From Parietaria judaica (Eukaryota; Streptophyta; Magnoliopsida; Rosales; Urticaceae), in contig OX940864.1 in assembly GCA_954871525.1 (NCBI GenBank), forward strand, positions 19,772,001 through 19,836,000: a stretch of 64,000 nt of DNA. Reading direction: 5' to 3'. The notes beneath the pieces are model-generated. The model searched no databases. It was given only the letters and a program-made list of their open reading frames with translations, and was not told the DNA's origin. Shown in pieces: positions 52,901 to 63,177 of the stretch (position 1 is its first letter; every line of letters begins with the position of its first letter). The translations under genes were made by a program, and so were the position numbers.

Positions 52901-55066
52901 GAAACATCTTTTTTTCGTTTGTTGTTTCCAGTAATATAATTCTTCTATAAATATATAAAATTTGTATCACAGTTGACTCATGAAATGGAGTCGCGAGTTG
53001 GAAAAATGACGGAGACATACTGCTTGGGAATAGCTGGCTTGAAGGAGTTGATTAACACGTTGCAAAGAAAAGCGTCGTCTGATTTGAACCAGATCAATGC
53101 TGCAATTTCATCCCAAGCCGACAGTGTTGAGAATGTACGGCGTTAAAACAAAATTACTTACCAAGTCACCTTCATCACTACAACATTTAGATCGGATTAT
53201 TGAGCACGATATTTTGATTATTTGCAGCTTCTTGGCACTATGGTTACGGAGGCGGAGGCAGTAATCTGTGACATACGAAACTCCCTTAACGAGCAGAAAC
53301 AACTGTTGGATTTCTCAGTTAAACAGCAAGAGGAGGTAAAAACAATCACGTTTTGGGTTATTTGCACAAATATTCTTTAATAGTAAAATTTTACTCATAT
53401 CCTTTACTACCCTCCTCTCCGTTTAGTTTCATTAAATTATAGCGGAACTAAACAGAGAGGGGAGTAATTGCAAACTAAAAATGATCATGAAGTATTTGCA
53501 TACTATCGTACTAGTTGGGGAGTATTTTGTTAAAAAAAAGTTTTATCCAACGTGTGTACGAAAAATTGCAGGGCATTAAACAGAGTTTGGTTGCGGGACG
53601 TGTGATTTCAAGCGCAAGTATGGGATTTTTTAATGAACTTTACGATCGAGCTTCTCAAGTAAGCGAATTTTTAGAGGAAAGCCAGAACGAGAAATCGTAC
53701 CAATTATCAAACATGGAGAGAATGTTCAAGGTAATTACCACCTCAACTATGCCTTGATTATGTACTTAGCTTAATAAGATTACTGATGAAAATATTTTTT
53801 CTTTGCTTGATGAACAGGAAGAGGCCAAAAGAGAGGAGAAAGCGGCTTTAGAAAATATTGCAGCCATTTTAGCAAATGTCACAACAAATAGAATAGCTAT
53901 GGTACTAAATACTAATAATTATTTAATTGTTTACATATTTCTTACCTTAGAGATGTATTAATGTAACTTGTATTCAGGTATCTGAGGCATCAAGGAACAT
54001 GTTGGACTCAAACAAACAGGAGAATAAGAGACTACTGAGAGAACTTTCCGGTATGCAACAAGTTACAATCGGTGCTAAGAAAGGCGTTAACGAATACTTG
54101 GAGACGGCTGAAAATCATTACATGGAGAGTAATTTCTCTGTAGCTGAACAGAGGACATTAATGGAAGATATTCTACAAAAATGGTAACTCTTTACTTCCA
54201 TGAATGCGATAAAAATGGTCTTGTTATTTGATTTTTTCTGCGAAAAATAACTGTTCTGATTTGCAGCTCGGAGAGCTTGGACGATTCCCGGCGACAATGG
54301 GGAAATGCTGAACTATCCATTACCAATGTCAATAAGAAGTGTGTTGCAGAGATACAATCAGCTACAAAGTGAGTTATTTTGTTCTTCAGTTATTGCATCA
54401 AAGATTTTATTCTCGTACGTTTTAATTTCTAATCGCTGGTTCATCGCTTCGACAGGGAAAACGTCTCCGCTAATAAGTTAGCATACGAAGAATTCGTTTC
54501 AGCGTCTTCGAACGTAGATGCCAAGTTTAACGCTTTAGCATCCGATTCTTTGAAAGTCATAAAGGGTATTTTCAAATCTTTCACAAGTCATTGTACGAAT
54601 TTCATCCAATATAAACGTCTAATTCCGAAAGATAATTGCAGATTCGCTGCACAAGGATCAGGAGAACAAGAAAGAAATAGATTTGATGACTGCCTCGTGC
54701 TTCGATCACCTCGGGTCAGTTCAAGAGAAGCACGGGAAAAGCGTGTCAAGCATGCGAAGCCAAGCCGAAAAGTGCCTTGTCAAAGACTACAAGGTAAGAA
54801 ATAAACACATATATAGATATGATAGACTTTTTCATTAGTGCTAATGATTTCGAATTTGTCGAAAGGTTGATCAAAACGGAAGCAAAACTCCGAAGAAACG
54901 GAGCTTAATGGTGCCGAGCTTGGAGGCGATAGAGGAGATGAGGAGCCCGGCGACCGAGCGAACTGCAGAGAAGAGAATTGCATGGAGTTATGGCCGCAAC
55001 GGCGAGAGCAAAATTCCTCACCCGGATTTCTCGCCGCTCAGAGCTCCATTTATGGATGTGAATTAG
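49931..55066 (+). CDS. Kinesin-5 (BimC/Eg5-type) mitotic motor, KRP125b-like
   Basis: Twenty-three exons: 49931-50109, 50205-50334, 50423-50578, 50656-50993, 51077-51215, 51317-51414, 51505-51661, 51740-51809, 51892-51968, 52054-52107, 52183-52263, 52344-52455, 52549-52635, 52721-52896, 52973-53134, 53228-53335, 53572-53730, 53818-53901, 53978-54183, 54267-54368, 54456-54565, 54642-54793 and 54866-55066. Phases agree and sum to 3138 nt (1045 residues). The N-terminal motor has the P-loop GQTGTGKT (about 138-145), switch I NKRSSRSHS and switch II DLAGSE. A neck with [14 protein letters not shown] and a long coiled coil follow. The C-terminus holds TPKKR, a Cdk1-type site as in the BimC box. 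Kinesin-5 motors are homotetramers that slide antiparallel microtubules in spindle and phragmoplast. From memory the closest Arabidopsis gene is At2g37420 (KRP125b), which fits the synteny. Confidence 0.95.
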
Positions 55067-55982
55067 TTAATTAGTTCATATTCACTTGTCATGATTAAGC
55101 AGTAAGTAAGCATACTTATCGACCGATGAGTATGCTTAATTAAGAAGATTAGGAGAGTCGTATGTTAAGCGTATTCTATGTAAGAATCGTTGGTCTTTTA
55201 TTGACCAATTCGGGTGTATTAGTGTAACAACATTTGGAGTAGTAGTATATACTATTTTTACATTTATGAAGTTGGAAGTGTCTTTTTCGTCATGTGGCCA
55301 AAATGATATCTAAAGTATAAAACGTTATAAGATCCCTTATGTTTCGTAAGTGTCGTGTTTTGTCGGGATCGTAGGCTATGTATAATTTTGAGGTCTTTAA
55401 AAATTTTATTTTTCTTATAAATGTATACTTAAATATAAAATAGGCGGCCGGCCTTGCTCGCTTTAGACAGGGCCGGCCACTAATAACTCACCAACAGTTA
55501 AAATGTTTGAAATGTTCCCAAAAGGTGTATTTTGGAGAGTTGTATAGTATTACATTTTCCATTTGGGGTAGCGTAGAATATTATGAAAACTGCAATGTAT
55601 TTGAAGCACGTGACATAAATAAACGTACTAGTATAGTGTGAAAGCTGAAAAAGTCATTAGTCAATGCACACACACTTGTGATATTTGGTCAATCAAAAAC
55701 TGTGCTGCTATTTATCGTAGCCAAAAAAGAAGAGACAACGATAATATATATCAGCCGCCGCCGTTGTCAACGGCTGCGAATTTCTTCTTTTTATCGGTAC
55801 AGCATTACGTACAAACTTGTCGTATATTATATGCCCGGCTCAATAATTTCCGGGACTTTTTGCAAAAACTATATTATTAAGCATGTCTAACTTGTTTTGA
55901 ATTTTTTTTATTTTAATTTAAAGATTTTAGGCAATATATTTGTGAACAATTTCCATATATATTATTATTATAAGCTTAAGAT
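55067..55982. other. Region downstream of kinesin-5
   Basis: Includes the kinesin 3' UTR. A 10-bp perfect stem TAAGCATACT/AGTATGCTTA with a 12-base loop lies at 55107-55138. A 40-bp GC-rich patch with GGCCGGCC words lies at 55443-55485. No gene recognised. Confidence 0.45.
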
Positions 55983-56403
55983 CAGGGGCGGATTTAATGA
56001 GGGCCGAGCGGGGACGGCCGCCCCCACTTGATTCAAATCCGTGATTTTTAATAAATATATATAATTTTATCAATATATATTAAATGTATCATAACCAAAC
56101 AAAGTTAATAATCTGGTGTAGTGGTTATTTGAGAATAATTTTTAACTCTCTCTCCTAAAAGACTAAGGTTCAATTTCCATCAACTTCTCTTTTTAATATT
56201 TATGATTTTTATTATTACTCATCTCTTAATATAAATATTCTTTCATTATACATCATGTTATAATCTTTGTATAGTTGTATCACTAAATATTTTATCGATT
56301 ATTAAAAATTAACTATGAAAAATATTTTATTTATCATATTATATTGTAAAATTCCGGCTTAATTTTTTTCGCCCCTCTTGACAAAATCCTGGTTCCGCCC
56401 CTG
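55983..56403. mobile_element. hAT-type MITE carrying a tRNA-like segment
   Basis: 421 bp with ends CAGGGGCGGATTTAAT and, inverted, CAGGGGCGGAACCAGG. The 8-bp flanks CTTAAGAT and CTTATCAT match at 6 of 8. Inside, at about 56111-56180, lies an A-box-like TGGTGTAGTGGTTA and, about 50 bp on, a B-box-like AAGGTTCAATTTCC, so a tRNA- or SINE-derived piece may be included. It is otherwise AT-rich and non-coding. Confidence 0.72.
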
Positions 56404-56640
56404 CTTATCATGACAATGTGAACTCAATGGCGTGAATAAGAGACTCTCTTTATTAATATCTATCTGTTTGCATGAACGGAATAGTCTCTACTCTATTGTG
56501 TTAAATTATTATTGCGTCGAGTCAAACATCTCAGAAAGTCAAAAGTCAAACCTCGAGAAAAGTCAGACCCTTGAACCCTATAAAATACACCAAGAAACTA
56601 TAACAAACAACAACCAATAATTAGAAGAGAATCTCAAAAG

Positions 56641-57099
56641 ATGATCATGTCAGCCAAGAGAACGAGAGAAGCGGACGCTGACGTGGCAGTTTTCGCAAAT
56701 ATAGGCCAATGGGTGATCGAAGCGAAGCCCGTTACCTCGTATCGGGCTCCTCCGCCGCCGTCGGGATTCGAGTGCAAGACGTGCGAGCGCCGCTTCCCGT
56801 CGTTCCAGGCCCTCGGCGGCCACCGCGCCAGCCACAAGAAGCCTCGGCTCGTCAAGGTGGCGGGGGAGGAGAAGCACTTGTGCAGCACGTGCGGAGCTGG
56901 GTTCCCGACGGGGCAGGCACTGGGCGGCCACATGGGCCGCCACAGATACTGCGGCACCGCCACCACAAGAGCGCCGGCGGCCCATGGATCGGTGTGGATT
57001 ATGGACTTGAACTTGACGCCTTTACAGAATGATTTCAAGCTCTTGTTCGGAAGCACCATGTCCATGCCTCCTTCACTTTCTCAATATGTCCTCTCTTGA
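56641..57099 (+). CDS. C2H2 (C1-2i) zinc-finger repressor, ZAT11/ZAT18-like
   Basis: Intronless, 152 residues. Two plant-type fingers each carry QALGGH: finger 1 at about residues 43-66 ([20 protein letters not shown] … H) and finger 2 at about 79-102 ([20 protein letters not shown] … H). Near the N-terminus lies a short basic KRTRE stretch, possibly a nuclear signal. Near the C-terminus is DLNL (about 121-124), an EAR repression motif that recruits TOPLESS-type co-repressors. Members of this subclass respond to abiotic stress and bind A(G/C)T-type sites. Arabidopsis ZAT11 (At2g37430) and ZAT18 (At3g53600) lie in the duplicated blocks matching this window. MIM at the start leaves a second ATG two codons on as alternative. 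Spacing between fingers is typical. Confidence 0.92.
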   Translation: MIMSAKRTREADADVAVFANIGQWVIEAKPVTSYRAPPPPSGFECKTCERRFPSFQALGGHRASHKKPRLVKVAGEEKHLCSTCGAGFPTGQALGGHMGRHRYCGTATTRAPAAHGSVWIMDLNLTPLQNDFKLLFGSTMSMPPSLSQYVLS

Positions 57100-58524
57100 T
57101 CATAATATTGTAATTTGTTCATCGTAATATTCTTTCATTTTTTACTAATTTCATACATTGTATACAATTCTTCTTATTTATTCCTAGAGATTTTTATATA
57201 TCATTTAATGGTACTTAACTTATTATGACATTATTAAGTAGTTTTAATTAATTGTCGTTTTTATAGTGCCAAACGACTTGTCTTGTTAATGAACAGAAAA
57301 TGACATTTTTTTTTTCGCTTTTAATATTGAAGGTCGTAATTCTTCTTACGACGTACTTTGGTAGTTTGTTGAGGTATTTTTCTTTACAATATTTAATTAA
57401 ATAACGGATTTGGGTGGGTGGATTCATTAGATATAGTGATTATATATGCATGTTGCTACATCCACTTTCGATATGATTGAATGATTAACTGTCCCGCTAC
57501 ATCAAATCATTACCATTCAATCATATATTTAAGAACTGAAATGCTAATCATTAAGAAACGAGTTTGCAGCAAGTGATGATATGATTATTATTTCTTTAGA
57601 ATATTATTGTTACCATTAGGGACATTACCAGATATCTTTAAATTCACGCGGGCTATACTAAATTTAATTACTCAAGAATATGAGATAAGAAAATATATGT
57701 ATATATATATATATAATATTGCAATGTTATTTTATAGACGAGTTTCGAATTATTTATCTATTTATTATTGATTATCAGTAGAATAATGAACGAATGCACG
57801 TGAAATTCTTTTCTAGATAAATTCATAAATTTTTCGTACTACATATTTACTATCGGTCGTGCATGTTGCTACATCCACTTCAAAATGATTGATGATTAGT
57901 GGTCCCACTATATGATAATAACCAATCAATCATATAATTAAATTTAGGGCTCTATAATCGTATAGTCAAACTAGAAAAACTATTTTGCAAAATAGCAAAC
58001 CTTTTGATTAATATTGCCAAATAATCAATCAACAACATTAATAAATCACGAAAGACCGTATTACCCTTGTATTAACGTGTATTAACTTGTATTAACTATA
58101 TTAACGTGTATTAACTAAGTTAATTTGTTTAAAAATAAATTAAATTTTTGTTAAAATTTTAATCACGATTTTTTATTTTTAAACAAATTAACTCAGTTAA
58201 TACACGTTAATATAGATTTTCTGTAAACACAAGAAAATGTTCTTATTTTTAAGAAAAATTAACTTTGTTAATACACGTTAATATGTTAAAAGGGTATTAT
58301 AGGTATAAAATATGTTATTAAATAGCCACCTCATCAATTTGGCTATTTTGCAAAAAAAAAAAAAAAGTTGCCTATTTGGCTATTTGGCTAATCAAACTAA
58401 AGAAAGGTCGGCTATTTGGCTAATCAAACGTTTCAATTTAGCTATTAAGAGCCATTTCTCTTAAATTTATGCTAATTAGGTAGAGACGAGGTTATGATAG
58501 AATTAATGTGAGCGAGTATGATCA
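57100..58524. other. Intergenic region downstream of the zinc-finger gene
   Basis: 3' UTR of the zinc-finger gene, then AT-rich DNA. The words CATGCATGTTGCTACATCCAC near 57447 and GTGCATGTTGCTACATCCAC near 57859 with similar surroundings suggest an old ~410-bp direct duplication. Around 58070-58290, complementary runs of AATTAACTCAGTTAATACACG type form a degenerate inverted repeat. No gene seen. Confidence 0.4.
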
Positions 58525-58533
58525 TTATATATA

Positions 58534-59332
58534 GGGTTAATTGCGGCAATAATGCACAATCTTTGATCAACAGGGGTTTTAGGTCCCCAACCTTTCAAAG
58601 TGTGGGCAAAAATACACAACGTTTGTTGAATGTAAAATCTGTTGGTCCTTCCGTTAGGGATGTTAAATTCTGCTGATGTTGCATTGTTAAACTGCCAAAT
58701 GGACTGCCAACTTGTAATATTAATTATATAACCTAATTAATAAGAATAAATTAAATCATATTTTAAATATGATTCAAAAAAAAATTTAAAACTTTAAATT
58801 AATGAGCAATACTTATTTAACGCGTAGTTCCTATTTTTAAACTCGTGCTTCAATATTACTCACATCTTTACTATGTCGTTTTTTAAATTACAGTTGTTTT
58901 TGATAATCGGTCGTTTTTCCAAAATTTTAGTCGTTTCTAATAAATTGTCGTTATGTAATCTTTGCAAATTTTAGTCGTGTTTAATAATCCGTCGTTTTTC
59001 AAAATTTTAGTCGTGTTCGACGAAGAGTCTGTTAGATTTTTAGGGGGAGTAAAAATTATTTATTTAATTTAAAGTATTAATTTGTTTTTGAATCATAATT
59101 AAAATCTGATTTAATTTATTCTTATTAATTATGTTATGTAATTAATATTACAAGTTGGCAGTCCATTTGGCAGTTTAACGATGCCACATCAGCATAATTT
59201 AACATCCCTAACGGAAGGACCAACGGATTTTACATTCAACAAACGTTGTGTATTTTTTGCCCACACTTTGAAAGGTTGGGAACCTGAAACCCCTGTTGAC
59301 CAAAAGTTGTGCATTATTGCCGCAATTAACCC
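58534..59332. mobile_element. Mutator-like MITE, copy A of a sister pair
   Basis: 799 bp. Ends are GGGTTAATTGCGGCAATAATG and its inverse, extending into ~200-bp inverted arms (…GGTTTTAGGTCCCCAACC, CCGTTAGGGATGTTAA…). The 9-bp TTATATATA flanks both sides (58525-58533 and 59333-59341). The interior has the GTCGTTTTTCCAAAATTTTA tandem-like words and no coding capacity. Copy B lies at 60313-61109 in the same orientation. Confidence 0.88.
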
Positions 59333-59341
59333 TTATATATA

Positions 59342-59663
59342 TATATTTATATATATATATATATATATAATCATTGTCAGTGTGATGCATTCTTTTGTGA
59401 TTATTAAGAGGGGATCATTGGTTGTTTATTACTAGATGGCAGCTCAACTATCATATTGTTGATTTAATTTATCCTTAAAGTAAAGCTATAAATCAATGGT
59501 GGAATATTGGTTGTTGAAGTGAATAATACAACGTTTAATTTGTTAATTAGCTTGTATATTCTTAATCACTAACTAATATATTTATAGTTTAGTACGTTGG
59601 GACTTCGTGAATCATGTTCTCTAACCAAACAATGGGACAAACACACACATTAACACATAAAAT

Positions 59664-59721
<58 letters not shown>

Positions 59722-60207
59722 TAATATGCAAGCAACGTCATTGCTGAGGCATTTCTCAAGTTTCAAGCTAAAATAAATTTAGACGGTTTGTCCATCGCAT
59801 CGAATTAGAATTTTAAATTTGTAAAAATTACTTGATTATTATGGACATAGGACACGTGCGTCCAAGTAGCAATCTTCGAATCAAAATCGAATAATATGTA
59901 TGGCCATAATCAACGTTGTTACATATATATTATTCGAACCTCAAATTTGAGATCTTAGAATGAAGCGTTGTTTGTAACTGAAACCCTATTATTTATTGTA
60001 AATAAATAGTGCTTCTATAATCTATTTATTAGGGTAAGAAAATAATACAAGAAGGTCAAGACGAATGAATGATAACGAGAAAACAAACATTATAGATCAA
60101 TATAATACGTGATTCTAAATTTCTAATCATCTTCCTTATTTCTTTAGTTTTGAAAAGAATAGATTATTGAAAAAAGAATGATGACCCATTCCATCCATAT
60201 TATCAAT

Positions 60208-60247
<40 letters not shown>

Positions 60248-60303
60248 CAAGAATTTAAATATAATTTTTTTGTTATTTCCCTCAATTTAAGAAAAATGTA
60301 TAA
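59342..60303. other. Spacer between the two sister MITEs
   Basis: AT-rich, with TA microsatellites at 59342-59369, 59668-59718 and 60213-60243. No gene or further element recognised. Confidence 0.5.
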
Positions 60304-60312
60304 TAAATGTAT

Positions 60313-61109
60313 GGGTTAATTGTGGCAATAATGCACAACCTTTGGTCAACAGGGGTTTTAGGTCCCCAACCTTTTAAAGTGTGGGCAAAAATACACAACG
60401 TTTGTTGAATGTAAAATCCGTTGGTCCTTCCGTTAGGGATGTTAATTCTGCTGATGTGGCATTGTTAAACGGCCAAATAGACTGTCAACTTGTAATATTA
60501 ATTACATAACCTAATTAATAAGAATAAATTAAATCATATTTTAATTATGATTCAAAAAATAAATTAAACTTTAAATTAATGAGCAATACTTATTTAACGC
60601 GTAGTTCCTATTTTTAAACTCGTGCTGCAATATTATTCACATCTTTACTATGTTCTTTTTTAAATTACAGTTGTTTTTAATAATCGATAGTTTTTCCAAA
60701 ATTTTAGTCGTTTCTAATAAACTGTCGTTATGTAATCTTTGCAAATTTTAGTCGTGTTTAATAATCCGTCGTTTTTCAAAATTTTAGTCATGTTCGACGA
60801 AGAGACTGTTAGATTTTTAGGGGGAGTAAAAATTATTTATTTAATTTAAAGTATTAATTTGTTTTTTGAATCATAATTAAAATCTGATTTAATTTATTCT
60901 TATTAATTAAGTTATGTAATTAATATTACAAGTTGGCAGTCCATTTGGCAGTTTAACAATGCCACATCAACATAATTTAACATCTCTAACGGAAGGACCA
61001 ACGGATTTTACGTTCAACAAACGTTGTGTATTTTTGCCCACACTTTGAAAGGTTGGGGACCTGAAACCCCTGTTGACGAAAGGTTGTGCATTATTGCTGC
61101 AATTAACCC
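60313..61109. mobile_element. Mutator-like MITE, copy B of a sister pair
   Basis: 797 bp, nearly the same sequence as copy A at 58534-59332 and in the same orientation. A perfect 9-bp target duplication TAAATGTAT flanks it (60304-60312 and 61110-61118). Because the flanks differ from copy A, the two are independent insertions, not a tandem duplication. Confidence 0.92.
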
Positions 61110-61118
61110 TAAATGTAT

Positions 61119-61444
61119 TAATTAGTTTTTTATTGTTAGTTTTGAACCAGCATTTTTAGTTTTATATACGGTCGCAAGGAAATTAAATCATTAATTAAGT
61201 GAAACGTGACGTTATACTGCTATCATACTATACTCAACTTAAAGTTCTAAATCCACTTACTTTTGTTAAAAAAAATAAAAAAATATACACGAAGCATTAA
61301 ATCATTGCCATGATTCTGTAAAGAATTTTCATAATATATATATGAATGATATATGTTATCGGATACATGATTAGGACGCTTAAACCCTAATCATGTCTAC
61401 TAATTCAGAGAATAATTAGTTTGATAAAGTCATCTTCAAACCTA

Positions 61445-61447
<3 letters not shown>
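61119..61447. other. AT-rich spacer, nothing recognised
   Basis: No gene. GGATACATGATTAGGACGCTTAAAC-like sequence near 61360-61400 with CCTAATCATG repeated in inverse (ATGATTAGG/CCTAATCAT) forms a small inverted repeat. Confidence 0.4.

Positions 61448-61493
<46 letters not shown>
61448..61493. repeat. TA microsatellite at the broken end of the copia remnant
   Basis: Pure (TA)n of about 46 bp; copia-derived sequence starts directly to its right. Confidence 0.9.
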
Positions 61494-61495
<2 letters not shown>

Positions 61496-61866
61496 ATAAA
61501 CTTGGATTGGTCGGGCAGAGAGTGGTGTGGACTGCGGAGTAGAGGACACAGGTGCGAGTTTGTACAGACCATTATCAAGCCGACTTTGCAGACTAACCGT
61601 CTTCGATAGTAGATTCTTCACAAGAAAATAAGACTCGTAAAACTCTAAAAAAAACATGTTTATCAGCACAGAGCTTACTGACACTTATTAACTGTTTAGA
61701 AATTTGTGGGGTATGCAATATATGATGGAATCTGATGCAGTGACGGAGCCAGCCTTCTAGTATAGAAGGGGCGCTGAATAAATTTTTATAGAAAAATCAT
61801 AACTTAAAAATAATGCAAAATAATAGCATATCTTAGATAATCCAAAATGACTTCAAAAATAACTCT

Positions 61867-62516
61867 TTACAACGGATGACGTCGAGACTTCATATTTTGA
61901 AAGTACTGTAAAATACATTCGTTATCCAATGAAGTAAAAAACTCTCGCTCGATGTACACTATCATACTGTCTCTCATGAATTGTTCTCCCATTCGATTCC
62001 TTAACCGAGTCTTGATAATCTTCATAGCCGAAAATACTCTCTCCACGGTTGCGGTAGCCACGGGTAATATCAACGCCAAAGTTATCATTCGATAAACTAA
62101 AATCGATGGCCCATTTGTATATATTTTCTTCGAATCAGATCTCGAACATTGGGATGATAGTCTAAAATCGATGGCCTTTCTCCAGGGTCTTCTTCAATGT
62201 CTTCAGAATCTATCTTTTTTTTCTTACTACTAGAACGACTTCTATCTTGCACAATATTCTCACCGACAGGAAGACTAGTATCTTTTTCACCACTTGAACG
62301 ACTTGTATCTTGCACGGTATTCTCACTGACATGAAGACTAGTATCTTTTTCACCACTTGAACGATTTGTATCTTGCACGGTATTTTCACTGGCAGGAAGA
62401 CTAGTATCTTTCTCGTCATTCTCTCCAATAGTTTCAAACTTTCTTTTATAATATCTCAACATGATTCGGAATTTTCGATACCCTGTTTCAATACGATTAA
62501 TTTCAACAATTAACAA
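61867..62516 (-). pseudogene. Remnant hAT transposase: N- and C-terminal parts joined
   Basis: The right part (62516-62097) reads YYKRKFETIGENDE, three near-identical ~22-residue repeats (GEKDTSLPVSENTVQDTSRS type), then ILDYHPNVRDLIRRKYIQMG, which is the N-terminal region before the TTF-type zinc finger in ZMYM1-like hAT transposases. It stops, and within about 10 bases the left part (62088-61867) starts ITLALILPVATATVERVFSA, the hAT C-terminal dimerisation domain. The DDE catalytic core is missing. A 5' splice arrangement near 62480-62516 is possible, since the first codons look like intron sequence. Confidence 0.85.
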
Positions 62517-62973
62517 CCATTAAAAAAGACTAACCAACGTAATAAATTTTTATAACCATAAATAAAAACAGAAATTATAAAATTGATTTTCTACAATTAG
62601 ATATAAAAGGTTTAATCTAGTTTGCTAAATCAAATTATAATTTTACGGGTTTTTTCTTTCTTTCTGATCGACTACTTTATATTATCATCCTCCTTATCAC
62701 TTTATCATATATTATGCAAGCTTGCTGATTACATTTAATAGTTTTTCTAATTGACAACTTCCATTTGTTCATATATTATTTTATCATCCCGTTTCATTTG
62801 GTTGGGTTTCTTATTTAATATATAAAAATCCTAATAAATGAAGAACAGAGTTCAAGAGAGTTAAACACTACACAAACCATTATAAAAATCCTAAATTCAA
62901 ATCTCAGACAAAAAAATCAGAAAGCGATCGAGAGAAAAAAACGACATCCCCGGAATAAGAAATAGTGATAGCT

Positions 62974-63177
62974 TACTTACAGGAGGAGAATAAAAGGCGG
63001 ATAAGAAGAACAGAGGCGTGACCGCTGCGTGTCACCGTCGTCGCCGACGCACCGCAGTAAAAATTGACAGCCGTCAACTTATAGGAGGAGAATAAAAGGC
63101 GGATAAGAAGAACAGAGGCGTGACCGCTGCGTGTCACCGTCGTCGCCGACGCACCGCAGTAAAAATTGACAGCCGTC
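62974..63177. repeat. Two-copy 102-bp tandem repeat in the hAT 5' region
   Basis: The unit containing AGGAGGAGAATAAAAGGCGG and GCGTGTCACCGTCGTCGCCG occurs twice with period 102 and almost no difference. It is the likely leader or promoter region of the transposase gene and is far more GC-rich than its surroundings. Confidence 0.88.

Noticed and set aside
59668..59718. Long TA repeats here and elsewhere as origins or scaffold attachment sites
   Set aside because: They are ordinary plant microsatellites; nothing else supports a function.
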